9,317 bases of DNA from an uncultured Oscillospiraceae bacterium (lineage in GTDB: Bacteria; Bacillota; Clostridia; Oscillospirales; Acutalibacteraceae): assembly GCA_958354085.1 (NCBI GenBank), contig CATWUX010000088.1, forward strand, positions 1 through 9,317, in the 5' to 3' direction. Within the stretch, counting starts at the first letter, position 1. Each line of letters begins with the position of its first letter. The position numbers and the translations under genes were made by a program. The notes under the pieces were generated by a model. It searched no databases and was not told the origin of the DNA. It saw only the letters and a program-made list of their open reading frames with translations. Shown in pieces: positions 1-7,014 of this stretch.

Positions 1-1493
1 AGGAAGCGACCGCTTTCCTCGTGCCGGAACTGACCGCGCTGCCGGAGGAACTGCTCCGCTCCGCCGTCAACACCCGACCGGAGCTGGCGGATTTCCGGCA
101 CATGGTGGACAATCTGCTGCGCAGCCGCGCGCACGTGCTGTCCCCCCGTGAAGAACAGCTGCTGGCGATGGCCGCCCCCGCGCTGGAATCCATGGACACC
201 GCTTTTTCCATGCTGGAAAACGTGGATCTCAAACGCGGTGAGATCACCGATGAAAACGGAGAAACCGTTGTCCTCACCGACGGCCTGTTCGGCAAATTCC
301 GCGAAAGCCGTGACCGTCGTGTCCGTGCGGAAGCGTTTGCCGCGCTGCACGGCGCATTTGCGTCCATGGGTAACACCATCGCCGCCCTGTACGCCGGTCA
401 AGTGCGCGCCGATGTGTTCAGCGCCCGCGCCCGCGGCTACGCGGACAGTCTGGACGCCGCGTTATTTGCCGACGCGCTGCCCCGCTCGATCTATACCGGT
501 CTCATCGACACGGTGCGTGGGGCGCTGCCGGTGTATTACCGCTATCTGGAGCTGCGCCGCCGCCTGCTGAACGTGGAACAGCTGCATATTTATGACTGCT
601 ATGTGCCGGTCGTGGATATGCCGGAGCAAGAGTATACCTATGAACAGGCGTGCGCCATGGTCAAAGCGCAGCTTGCTCCGCTCGGCGCACAGTACGCACA
701 GGATCTCGACCGCCTGCTCGCCGGCGGCTGGGTGGACGTGTATGAAACGCCGAATAAGACCACCGGCGCGTATGCGACCGGCATCTACGGCGTTCACCCG
801 TATATGCTGCTGAATTTCACCGGTCAATTGGGCGACGTATTCACGCTTGCGCATGAAGCCGGGCACTGCCTGCACACCTTGTACTCCGACACGCAGCCGT
901 ATGTAAACAAGGATTACCCGATTTTCCTCGCGGAGATTGCCTCCACCGTCAACGAAAACGTGCTGATGCGCGGGCTGATGGCGGAATGCGACACTTCCGT
1001 GCCGGAAGGCCGGCGGCAAAAGGCTTTCCTCATCAATCGTTTTCTGGAGGAATTCCGTGGGACGGTATTCCGCCAAACCATGTTTGCGGAATTTGAATGG
1101 AAAGCGCACACGATGGCGGAAGCCGGAGAACCGCTGACCGCCGATGCGCTGTGCGGCGTGTACCACCGGCTGCTGGTGGATTATTTCGGGCCGGATGTCG
1201 TCATTGACGAGTATATGGACTGGGAATGGGCGCGCATCCCGCATTTTTACAATGCGTTTTATGTGTTCAAATACGCCACCGGCTTTTCTGCCGCGACGGC
1301 CATCACCGCCAACCTGCTGAACGGCGGCGACCGCCAGCCCTATCTGGACTTTCTGCACGCCGGCGGCAGCGACTACCCGGCGGAAACGCTGCGCCGCGCA
1401 GGCGTGGATATGTCCACACCCGCCCCGGTACAGGCGGCGCTGGACGAATTTGCCCGCATGGTGGACGAAATGGAGCGGCTTCTCGACCAATAA
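1..1493 (+). CDS. pepF: Oligoendopeptidase F, M3 family zinc metallopeptidase (5' truncated)
   Basis: A cytoplasmic zinc metallopeptidase that cleaves short peptides, probably in peptide recycling or nutrient peptide use. The zinc site HEAGH is encoded at 852-866, and the third ligand is the Glu at 933-935 in a FLAEIASTVNE context, the spacing expected for family M3. Near the C-terminus the stretch RIPHFYNAFYVFKYA (about 1230-1275) supplies the His and Tyr that stabilise the transition state in this family. The frame stays open to the left edge: codons before the GTG at 21 read EATAFL, which runs naturally into VPELTALPEE. The GTG is therefore not the start, and the true start lies outside the window. 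About 496 residues are visible; PepF proteins are usually near 600, so roughly 100 N-terminal residues are missing. The stop is TAA at 1491-1493. Family identity is secure; the substrate range cannot be read from sequence. Confidence 0.93.
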   Translation, partial: EATAFLVPELTALPEELLRSAVNTRPELADFRHMVDNLLRSRAHVLSPREEQLLAMAAPALESMDTAFSMLENVDLKRGEITDENGETVVLTDGLFGKFRESRDRRVRAEAFAALHGAFASMGNTIAALYAGQVRADVFSARARGYADSLDAALFADALPRSIYTGLIDTVRGALPVYYRYLELRRRLLNVEQLHIYDCYVPVVDMPEQEYTYEQACAMVKAQLAPLGAQYAQDLDRLLAGGWVDVYETPNKTTGAYATGIYGVHPYMLLNFTGQLGDVFTLAHEAGHCLHTLYSDTQPYVNKDYPIFLAEIASTVNENVLMRGLMAECDTSVPEGRRQKAFLINRFLEEFRGTVFRQTMFAEFEWKAHTMAEAGEPLTADALCGVYHRLLVDYFGPDVVIDEYMDWEWARIPHFYNAFYVFKYATGFSAATAITANLLNGGDRQPYLDFLHAGGSDYPAETLRRAGVDMSTPAPVQAALDEFARMVDEMERLLDQ

Positions 1494-1539
1494 ACAAAAA
1501 GGTGCCCTCTGCCGAAATCGCATTTTCGGCAGAGGGCAC
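1494..1539 (-). terminator. Intrinsic terminator facing the minus strand
   Basis: A perfect 16-bp inverted repeat (1502-1517 with 1524-1539) encloses a 6-nt loop. On the plus strand no T-run follows it (the next bases are TCGGTATAC). Read on the minus strand, the stem is followed by CTTTTTGTTTA (1501-1491), a usable U-tract overlapping the pepF stop codon. It should therefore mainly end leftward transcription, for example read-through from spoVAE. On the plus strand it could still act as a 3'-end stabilising or weak terminating hairpin for pepF. The structure is seen directly; the direction of action is inferred. Confidence 0.75.
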
Positions 1540-1587
1540 TCGGTATACACCGATCGTCCATCCACGCGCCTGTGAGGTATCGGATCT

Positions 1588-1956
1588 ATGAATTTGAAAG
1601 AACGCGCTGAAAAATTGCAGCGGGATATTCCGGCGATATGGCTGGTTTTGCGGCATAAACAGACGCCGTTGCCGGCCAAAATACTGGCCGCCGCTACGGT
1701 TGCCTACGCTCTGTCGCCCATTGACCTGATACCGGATTTTATTCCGGTTTTGGGTTATCTGGACGACGTGCTGCTTCTGCCCCTTCTGATTTCGCTGACG
1801 ATAAAGCTCATCCCGGTGGAAATTTTGGAGGCATGCCGTGCGCAGGCGGAAACCATGTGGACAGACGGCCGGCCGAAAAAGTGGTATTACGCCCTCCCGA
1901 TCCTGCTTTTCTGGGCATTTCTCCTGTTCCTCATCCTGAAAGCCGTCTGGTTATAA
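1588..1956 (+). CDS. YkvA/DUF1232 family small membrane protein
   Basis: A 122-residue protein of unknown function. Residues 39-60 carry the DUF1232 signature (core AYALSPIDLIPDFIPVLGY followed by LDD), as in Bacillus YkvA and many small bacterial proteins. The N-terminus (1-30) is charged and probably helical and cytosolic. The signature and the following leucine-rich stretch (61-76) are hydrophobic, and residues 99-121 form a likely C-terminal membrane helix after a basic GRPKK stretch. The ATG at 1588 has a modest ribosome binding site, GAGGT at 1574-1578. No clear promoter is visible in the 94 bp after pepF, so it may be co-transcribed with pepF or use a weak promoter. It converges on spoVAE with only 17 bp between the stop codons and no terminator there. 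Family assignment is strong; no function is established. Confidence 0.88.
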   Translation: MNLKERAEKLQRDIPAIWLVLRHKQTPLPAKILAAATVAYALSPIDLIPDFIPVLGYLDDVLLLPLLISLTIKLIPVEILEACRAQAETMWTDGRPKKWYYALPILLFWAFLLFLILKAVWL

Positions 1957-1973
1957 GCGGCGGCGAACGATTT

Positions 1974-2339
1974 TTACGACTTATCGCCGGATTTGGCGAT
2001 CAGCGCGCACAGATAGCCGAACAGAATCGCCGCGGAAATGCCGCCGGCCGCCCCGGTGACACCGCCGGTCAGCGCACCGAGCAGGCCCTTCTCCTGTACC
2101 GCCTCCTGCGCGCCTTTGGCCAGCGTATAGCCGAATCCGGTCAACGGCACCGTTGCACCCGCGCCGGCAAACTCCACCAACGGTTCATACAGCCCCACCG
2201 CTGTCAGCGCCACACCGGCTGTGACGAACAGCACCAGAATGCGCGCCGGCGTCATCATCGTCAGATCGATCAGCAATTGCCCGATCACGCAGATCGCACC
2301 GCCCACAACAAAGGCCTTCACCAACATCAGCCAATCCAT
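1974..2339 (-). CDS. spoVAE: Stage V sporulation protein AE (SpoVAE)
   Basis: A 121-residue hydrophobic protein matching SpoVAE (the SpoVAEb type), a component of the SpoVA channel that moves dipicolinic acid across the spore inner membrane during sporulation and germination. Recognisable family features are VVGGAICVIGQLLIDL (11-26), the TPAR turn (30-33), GLYEPLVEFAGAGATVPLTG (49-68) and a glycine-rich C-terminal membrane segment GGISAAILFGYLCALIAK (99-116). About three or four membrane segments are likely. The ATG at 2339 is chosen because homologues begin just before this first helix and a purine-rich site (AGAGGGGAAGGG) precedes it; the open frame extends to 2546, but the extra residues look noncoding. 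In most Firmicutes the gene follows spoVAC and spoVAD. Here neither neighbour is present on either side. Expression under sigma-G would be expected, but no convincing sigma-G promoter is seen. Confidence 0.92.
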   Translation of the reverse strand: MDWLMLVKAFVVGGAICVIGQLLIDLTMMTPARILVLFVTAGVALTAVGLYEPLVEFAGAGATVPLTGFGYTLAKGAQEAVQEKGLLGALTGGVTGAAGGISAAILFGYLCALIAKSGDKS

Positions 2340-2564
2340 TCTAAGCCCTTCCCCTCTTTGAATCTGCAAGTTTTTCCTGCCTGTTGTTGAAGCTATTTTT
2401 TGCAGGAGAACAAAAATTATGCAGACATATAAAAGAAAACGGGAATTTACCCGCGTGCAGCCGAATCGGTGTGCAACAGCCGCCGCGTTTTTCATAACTT
2501 TTCCCGCTGCGCAGAAACGAAACACGGTATTCTCGACAAAAATCACATTCCTTCGCTTTTCCGC

Positions 2565-2594
2565 TTGACAACTGCCGCCCGGATAGTGTAATAT
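2565..2594 (+). promoter_or_regulatory. Sigma-A-type promoter of the ilvB T-box leader
   Basis: A perfect -35 TTGACA (2565-2570), an 18-bp spacer and the -10 TAATAT (2589-2594), with TG directly before the -10. Transcription would begin near 2600-2603, just ahead of the T-box stem I. The 225 bp to its left, back to spoVAE (2340-2564), is AT-richer intergenic sequence in which no gene or other element could be supported. Confidence 0.85.
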
Positions 2595-2599
2595 AAAAG

Positions 2600-2886
2600 A
2601 AATCTATAAGTACAGACGATGACAGGGACAAATCCTGCGTGTGCGGGTTTCAGAGAGCTGCCGGGTGGTGTGAGGCAGTCAAAACCGCGCGGGAATCTCA
2701 CCCTTGAGTTTTCCCCCGAACGCGATACGCCGGTAGGCGGGAACGGATGCCCTCCGTTACAGGGGACAGCATTCGGCGCGTACTGCGCGTCTGATGCACG
2801 GAGCGGTCACTGCTGTGCAGGGACAACAAGAGTGGTACCACGGAGGAGTAACCTTCGTCTCTTATATGGGAGGCGAAGGTTTTTTG
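2600..2886 (+). promoter_or_regulatory. T-box riboswitch, predicted leucine-specific (specifier CUC)
   Basis: This tRNA-sensing leader controls ilvB-ilvN-leuC-leuD by antitermination. Stem I has AGTA (2609-2612) on the 5' side and GAA (2693-2695) on the 3' side, the pair that forms the S-turn. One base later comes CTC (2697-2699) followed by A, so the specifier reads leucine. The distal part has the AGAGA internal loop (2652-2656) and the conserved GGTGTGA (2667-2673) in a CTGCC/GGCAG hairpin. Stem III is TGCAC/GTGCA (2795-2819). The antiterminator forms from 2828-2832 with 2859-2863 and 2840-2846 with 2852-2858, leaving the canonical 7-nt bulge TGGTACC (2833-2839). TGGT pairs with the ACCA end of a tRNA with discriminator A, as in tRNA-Leu. 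Uncharged tRNA-Leu should favour read-through. A one-base shift would read AUC (Ile), which is less likely. Confidence 0.95.
2851..2886 (+). terminator. T-box regulatory terminator
   Basis: The arm ACCTTCGTCTC (2851-2861) pairs with GAGGCGAAGGT (2870-2880) with one G-U pair, and a run of six T (2880-2885) follows. Its 5' arm (2852-2863) is the same segment that the antiterminator uses, so the two folds exclude each other. This is the off state of the leader when tRNA-Leu is charged. Confidence 0.93.
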
Positions 2887-2902
2887 TATTTTGAAACATC
2901 AG

Positions 2903-2908
2903 AAAGGA
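2903..2908 (+). promoter_or_regulatory. Ribosome binding site deciding the TTG start of ilvB
   Basis: AAAGGA lies 9 nt before TTG at 2918. No ATG or GTG near it gives the expected IlvB N-terminus. The next in-frame start codon upstream, TTG at 2891, sits just after the terminator T-tract and has no ribosome binding site. Confidence 0.8.
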
Positions 2909-2917
2909 TGCATCGCA

Positions 2918-4585
2918 TTGAAACTCAACGGTTCCGATATTTTGGTAGAATGCTTGCTGGAACAGGGCGTGGATACGGTTTTCGGATATCCGGGCGGTTC
3001 CGTACTCAACATTTATGATGCCTTGTACAAATACCGCGATCGCCTTACCCATGTGCTGACCGCCCATGAGCAGGGCGCCTCACATGCGGCGGACGGGTAT
3101 GCCCGCTCGACCGGCAAGGTCGGCGTGTGCATCGCCACCTCCGGCCCCGGCGCGACCAATCTGGTGACCGGCATCGCCACCGCCTACATGGATTCGATTC
3201 CGATCGTCGCAATCACCGGTAACGTATCGGTTTCGCTGCTCGGGCGCGACTCGTTTCAGGAAGTGGATATTACCGGCATTACCATGCCGGTAACCAAGCA
3301 CAATTTCATCGTCAAATCCGTGGAAGAACTGGCGGACACCGTACGCAGCGCGTTTCTGATCGCGCAGAGCGGCCGCCCCGGCCCGGTTTTGATCGATATC
3401 CCCAAAGACGTGACCGCGGCAATCACGGACTATGAGCCGCAGCCTGCGGTCACCCCCCGTCCGTACACGCCGCCCAAAGAGGAGCGGCTGGAAATGGCGC
3501 TGGAGTTGCTGCGCACCTGTGAGCGCCCGCTGATCTATTTCGGCGGCGGCATGATCTCCTCCGGCGCGGAGGAGGAGCTGCTTGCCCTTGCCACACAGCA
3601 GGATATCCCGGTTTGTTCGTCCATGATGGGGCTGGGCGGCTTTCCCGCCGCGCACCCGCTGTGGCTGGGCATGGTGGGGATGCACGGCACCTTGGCTGCC
3701 AACCGCGCCGCACGGGAATGCGATATGCTGCTGGTTTGCGGCGCGCGTTTTTCCGACCGCGTCGCCGGCAACCGCACCGGCTTTGCGCCGAACGCCAAGG
3801 TCGTCCACATCGACATCGACCATGCCGAATTTGATAAAAACGTGGCGGCCGCCGTCCGTCTGGCCGGCAACCTGAAAGACGTCCTGGCGCTGCTCGCACA
3901 GCGCAGCCAGCCGCGGCAACACACCGCATGGGTAACGGACACCGCTGCCTGCAAGCGCACCTATACTCCCGACTGGTCAAATGCGGAAGCCGTCCCCGAC
4001 CCGCTCGCCATCCTGTACAAGCTGCGTGAGCTGACCGATGACGACGTGGTAATCGCCACCGATGTCGGGCAGCATCAAATGTGGACGGCACAGCATTTTG
4101 AGATCCGCCGTCCGCGCACCTTTCTGACCTCGGGAGGTCTGGGGACGATGGGCTACGGGCTGGGCGCTGCCATCGGCGGACAATACGGCTGTCCGAACAG
4201 CCGCACCGTTTTGATTTCCGGCGACGGCAGCTTCCATATGAACCTCAACGAGCTGACCACGCTGGCCTCCTATAATCTGCCGATCGTCGTACTGGTCATG
4301 AACAACCGTGTGCTGGGCATGGTGCGGCAGTGGCAAAAAACCTTCTACGGCAGCCGCTTTTCCGCCACCGACCCGCACCGCAAAACCGATTTGGTCAAGC
4401 TGGCGGAGGCATTCGGCTGCACGGGTATGCGCATCACCAAAACCGGCGATATCGAGCCGGTTCTGCGCGCTGCGCTGGCGGCAAACGGCCCGGTCGTAGT
4501 GGACTGCCAGATTTCTCCGGACGCCAACGTGCTGCCCATGATCCCGCCCGGCGGCACCGTCGCCGACATCATTGAGGAAATGTGA
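2918..4585 (+). CDS. ilvB: Acetohydroxyacid synthase (acetolactate synthase), catalytic subunit
   Basis: This enzyme condenses two pyruvates to 2-acetolactate, or pyruvate with 2-oxobutyrate to acetohydroxybutyrate, the first common step to Val, Leu and Ile. It uses ThDP and Mg2+, and usually FAD. The protein has 555 residues, normal for the family. The N-terminal Pyr domain includes VDTVFGYPGGSVLNIYDAL (about 18-36) and the catalytic Glu51 in HEQGASHAADGYAR. The FAD/central domain follows at about 185-330. The C-terminal ThDP domain has GDG at 435-437 and NN at 462-463, the standard GDG-X24-28-NN motif, then GMVRQWQ and FYGSR, typical of true AHAS rather than catabolic AlsS. The start is TTG at 2918, giving MKLNGSDILV as in relatives. 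It is the first gene after the leucine T-box. IlvN follows immediately, supporting the anabolic holoenzyme. Confidence 0.97.
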   Translation: MKLNGSDILVECLLEQGVDTVFGYPGGSVLNIYDALYKYRDRLTHVLTAHEQGASHAADGYARSTGKVGVCIATSGPGATNLVTGIATAYMDSIPIVAITGNVSVSLLGRDSFQEVDITGITMPVTKHNFIVKSVEELADTVRSAFLIAQSGRPGPVLIDIPKDVTAAITDYEPQPAVTPRPYTPPKEERLEMALELLRTCERPLIYFGGGMISSGAEEELLALATQQDIPVCSSMMGLGGFPAAHPLWLGMVGMHGTLAANRAARECDMLLVCGARFSDRVAGNRTGFAPNAKVVHIDIDHAEFDKNVAAAVRLAGNLKDVLALLAQRSQPRQHTAWVTDTAACKRTYTPDWSNAEAVPDPLAILYKLRELTDDDVVIATDVGQHQMWTAQHFEIRRPRTFLTSGGLGTMGYGLGAAIGGQYGCPNSRTVLISGDGSFHMNLNELTTLASYNLPIVVLVMNNRVLGMVRQWQKTFYGSRFSATDPHRKTDLVKLAEAFGCTGMRITKTGDIEPVLRAALAANGPVVVDCQISPDANVLPMIPPGGTVADIIEEM

Positions 4586-4598
4586 GGAGGGCTCGGCA

Positions 4599-5108
4599 AT
4601 GAAACAAAATCAAATGGTCTTTTCGGTTTTGGCCGTCAACCACACCGGCGTCCTGTTGCGGCTGTGCGGCCTGTTCTCGCGCCGCGGCTTCAACATCGAC
4701 TCGCTGGTCGCCTGCACCACCGAAACGCCGGAATATTCCCGGATCACCGTCGTCGTTACCGGCGACGACGCCACCTTTGCCCAGCTGATCCGGCAGCTGC
4801 TCAAGCTGGAGGACATCGTCAAGGTCGAGGCACTGGAGCCGGCCAACTGCACCAACAGCGAGCTCCTGCTGATCAAGGTCGGCGCGGAGAAAGCTAACCG
4901 CAGCGCGGTTTTGAAAGCGGCCCAAGCCTACGGCAGCCGCGTGCTGGATATCGGCGAAACCACCATCACCATTGAAATGACCGGCCAAACCGAAGAGGTT
5001 GACCGCTTTATTGCGCACATGGAGCGTTTCGGCATCGTCGAAATGGCGCGCACCGGCATCACCGCGCTGGAGCGCGGCGACAGCACGATCCGCGATATGC
5101 GTGAATAA
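4599..5108 (+). CDS. ilvN: Acetohydroxyacid synthase, regulatory (small) subunit
   Basis: The small subunit binds IlvB, raises its activity and confers feedback inhibition, usually by valine. It has 169 residues, the usual length for the short bacterial form. An N-terminal ACT domain (about 5-80) begins VFSVLAVNHTGVLLRLCGLF and continues RRGFNIDSLVACTTE, which holds the effector-binding loop. The C-terminal domain (about 85-160) has VGAEKANRSAVLKAA and ARTGITALERGD, both family-typical. The ATG at 4599 is chosen because AGGAGG (4585-4590) lies 8 nt ahead of it; this site begins on the last base of the ilvB stop codon, so the genes are probably translationally coupled. An in-frame ATG at 4572, inside the end of ilvB, would place this ribosome binding site within the coding region and is unlikely. 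The inhibiting amino acid cannot be decided from sequence alone. Confidence 0.95.
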   Translation: MKQNQMVFSVLAVNHTGVLLRLCGLFSRRGFNIDSLVACTTETPEYSRITVVVTGDDATFAQLIRQLLKLEDIVKVEALEPANCTNSELLLIKVGAEKANRSAVLKAAQAYGSRVLDIGETTITIEMTGQTEEVDRFIAHMERFGIVEMARTGITALERGDSTIRDMRE

Positions 5109-5135
5109 CACGAATGGAAAAAGGAGAGATCGACC

Positions 5136-6398
5136 ATGGGAATGACCATGACGCAAAAAATTCTGGCGGCGCACGCCGGACTGCCGTCCGTGAAAGCCGG
5201 ACAGCTAATCGAAGCAAAGCTCGACCTGTGCCTGGGCAACGACATCACCGCGCCGGTCGCAATCAACGAATTTGAACGCTGCGGCGCGTGCCATGTATTT
5301 GACAAAAGCCGCGTGGCACTGGTCATGGACCACTTCACACCGAACAAAGACATCAAGGCGGCGGAGCAGGTCAAGCGCACCCGCGAATTCGCACAGCGGC
5401 ACGACATCGAGTATTTTTACGACGTCGGGCGCATGGGCATTGAGCACGCGCTGCTGCCGGAGCAGGGACTGGTCGGCCCCGGCGACTGCATCATCGGTGC
5501 GGACAGCCACACCTGCACCTACGGCGCGCTCGGCGCGTTTTCCACCGGCGTAGGCTCGACCGATCTCGCGGCGGGCATTGCCACGGGAAAAACCTGGTTC
5601 AAGGTACCGTCCGCGCTGAAAATCGTGCTGACCGGCAAACCCGGCCGCTTTGTCACTGGCAAGGACGTCATCCTGCACCTCATCGGCCGCATCGGCGTGG
5701 ACGGCGCTCTCTATCGTTCACTGGAATTCACCGGTGACGGCGTGGCGCACTTGAGCATGGACGACCGCCTGTGCATCGCCAACATGGCGATCGAAGCAGG
5801 CGCGAAAAACGGCATTTTCCCGGTGGACGAGGTCACCAAAGCCTACATAGCCGGGCGTTTCCGCCGCGAACCGGTCGTGTTTGAGGCGGATGCCGACGCG
5901 GAATACGACGAGATCGTCACCATCGACCTGACCGCGCTGCGTCCCACCGTTTCTTTCCCGCACCTGCCGGACAACACCCGCACGATCGACGAATGCGCCG
6001 GTCAGGTGGAAATCCAGCAGGTCGTTATCGGCTCCTGCACCAACGGGCGTATCGAAGACATGCGCGCGGCGGCGGAGATACTCAAAGGCCGCAAGGTGCA
6101 CCCGAATGTGCGCTGCATCATCATCCCGGCCACCCAGCAAATCTGGAAACAGGCGATGCACGAAGGGCTGTTCGACATCTTCATCGACGCGGGCGCGGTG
6201 GTATCCACCCCGACCTGCGGCCCCTGTCTCGGCGGGCACATGGGGATTCTCGCCGCCGGTGAACGCGCGGTGTCCACGACCAACCGCAATTTTGTCGGGC
6301 GCATGGGACACGTGGACAGCGAAGTCTATCTCGCCAGCCCGTATGTGGCGGCCGCTTCTGCCGTGGCCGGCAAAATCGCCGATCCCGCCAGCCTGTGA
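5136..6398 (+). CDS. leuC: 3-isopropylmalate dehydratase, large subunit
   Basis: With LeuD this [4Fe-4S] aconitase-family enzyme converts 2-isopropylmalate to 3-isopropylmalate in leucine synthesis. It has 420 residues, the shorter LeuC type common in Clostridia and archaea, rather than the roughly 465-residue proteobacterial form. The cluster ligands are visible: Cys301 in GSCTNG, and Cys361 and Cys364 in TPTCGPCLGGHMG. Other family motifs are VMDHFTPNKDIKAAEQ (about 63-78), IIGADSHTCTYGALGAFSTG (about 119-138) and NRNFVGRMGH near 385. The start ATG at 5136 is 9 nt after AAGGAG (5121-5126); later in-frame ATGs at 5142 and 5148 are less well spaced. The gap from ilvN is 27 bp with no terminator, so it is part of the same operon. 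Some members of this length belong to homoaconitase-like groups, but the leucine T-box and adjacent LeuD support the leucine role. Confidence 0.96.
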   Translation: MGMTMTQKILAAHAGLPSVKAGQLIEAKLDLCLGNDITAPVAINEFERCGACHVFDKSRVALVMDHFTPNKDIKAAEQVKRTREFAQRHDIEYFYDVGRMGIEHALLPEQGLVGPGDCIIGADSHTCTYGALGAFSTGVGSTDLAAGIATGKTWFKVPSALKIVLTGKPGRFVTGKDVILHLIGRIGVDGALYRSLEFTGDGVAHLSMDDRLCIANMAIEAGAKNGIFPVDEVTKAYIAGRFRREPVVFEADADAEYDEIVTIDLTALRPTVSFPHLPDNTRTIDECAGQVEIQQVVIGSCTNGRIEDMRAAAEILKGRKVHPNVRCIIIPATQQIWKQAMHEGLFDIFIDAGAVVSTPTCGPCLGGHMGILAAGERAVSTTNRNFVGRMGHVDSEVYLASPYVAAASAVAGKIADPASL

Positions 6399-6420
6399 TT
6401 TTTGAAAGGATGCGTTATAT

Positions 6421-6909
6421 ATGATTGCACAAGGTACAGTTCATAAATACGGTGATAACGTGGATACCGACGTTATCATCCCCGCGCGCTATCTGAACAC
6501 CTCCAAGCACGAGGAGCTGGCCGCACACTGCATGGAGGACATCGACAAGGACTTTGTACACAAGGTCAAGGCCGGCGACATCATGGTTGCAACCAAAAAT
6601 TTCGGCTGCGGCTCTTCGCGTGAGCATGCCCCCATCGCCATCAAGGCGAGCGGTATCTCCTGCGTGATCGCTTCCACGTTTGCCCGCATTTTTTACCGCA
6701 ACGCCATTAACATCGGGCTGGCGATTCTGGAATGCGAGGAAGCCGCGCAGGATATCGCCGCCGGCGACGAGGTCAAGGTGGATTTTGACACCGGGCGTAT
6801 CGACAATTTGACCACCGGCAAGGTGTATCAGGCTGAACCGTTCCCGCCCTTCATCCAGAACATTATCCAAAAAGGCGGCCTGCTCGCCTCCATCCAAAGC
6901 GAACTTTAA
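6421..6909 (+). CDS. leuD: 3-isopropylmalate dehydratase, small subunit
   Basis: The small, swivelling subunit of isopropylmalate isomerase completes the active site of LeuC. It has 162 residues, matching the short LeuD form that partners the 420-residue LeuC type. The characteristic motifs are GDNVDTDVIIPARYL (11-25) and FGCGSSREHAP (61-71), which carries the Ser-Ser-Arg substrate-binding loop. The segment ASTFARIFYRNAINIGLAIL is also typical of the aconitase C-terminal domain. The ATG at 6421 follows AAAGGA (6405-6410) with a 10-nt gap, and 22 bp separate it from leuC. It is the last gene of the operon; a strong terminator begins 26 bp after its stop. leuB, which often follows leuD, is absent here. 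Confidence 0.97.
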   Translation: MIAQGTVHKYGDNVDTDVIIPARYLNTSKHEELAAHCMEDIDKDFVHKVKAGDIMVATKNFGCGSSREHAPIAIKASGISCVIASTFARIFYRNAINIGLAILECEEAAQDIAAGDEVKVDFDTGRIDNLTTGKVYQAEPFPPFIQNIIQKGGLLASIQSEL

Positions 6910-6934
6910 AACACTCCACCGCCGTTCTTTCAAA

Positions 6935-6982
6935 AAAAGCAGCCGTTTGCAGAAATTTTTCGTTCTGCAAACGGCTGCTTTT
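6935..6982. terminator. Bidirectional intrinsic terminator between leuD and the minus-strand operon
   Basis: A 20-bp perfect inverted repeat (6935-6954 with 6963-6982) encloses an 8-nt loop. Its GC core AGCAGCCGTTTGCAGAA is flanked by an A-run on the left (6932-6938) and a T-run on the right (6979-6982). The flanking tracts serve as U-tracts for both directions, so the hairpin can end the ilvBN-leuCD transcript and the convergent transcript whose last gene stops at 7015. Confidence 0.93.
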
Positions 6983-7014
6983 ATACTAAAATCCGATTCT
7001 AAAAGCGAACCCTA

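Noticed and set aside
462..1679. Long minus-strand reading frame (405 codons) opposite pepF
   Set aside because: It lies fully opposite a well-supported M3 peptidase, its composition is rich in His, Arg, Val and Gly as expected for a GC-rich antisense frame, and no domain is recognisable. It also runs across the terminator hairpin.
2394..2422. Possible sigma-G promoter for spoVAE (GCATA, 17 bp, AAAAATA on the minus strand)
   Set aside because: The -35 fits, but the -10 differs from CATNNTA at two key positions within an A-run. It is too weak to annotate, though it is the best candidate seen.
2340..2546. N-terminal extension of spoVAE to an upstream ATG
   Set aside because: SpoVAE homologues start at the first membrane helix, a ribosome binding site precedes the ATG at 2339, and the extra residues have no family similarity.
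2619..2894. Small plus-strand reading frame inside the T-box leader
   Set aside because: The region is explained base by base by the riboswitch structure; no ribosome binding site is present and the frame crosses the terminator.
3080..3922. Minus-strand reading frame (280 codons) opposite ilvB
   Set aside because: An antisense shadow of a strongly conserved gene, with no ribosome binding site or recognisable motif.
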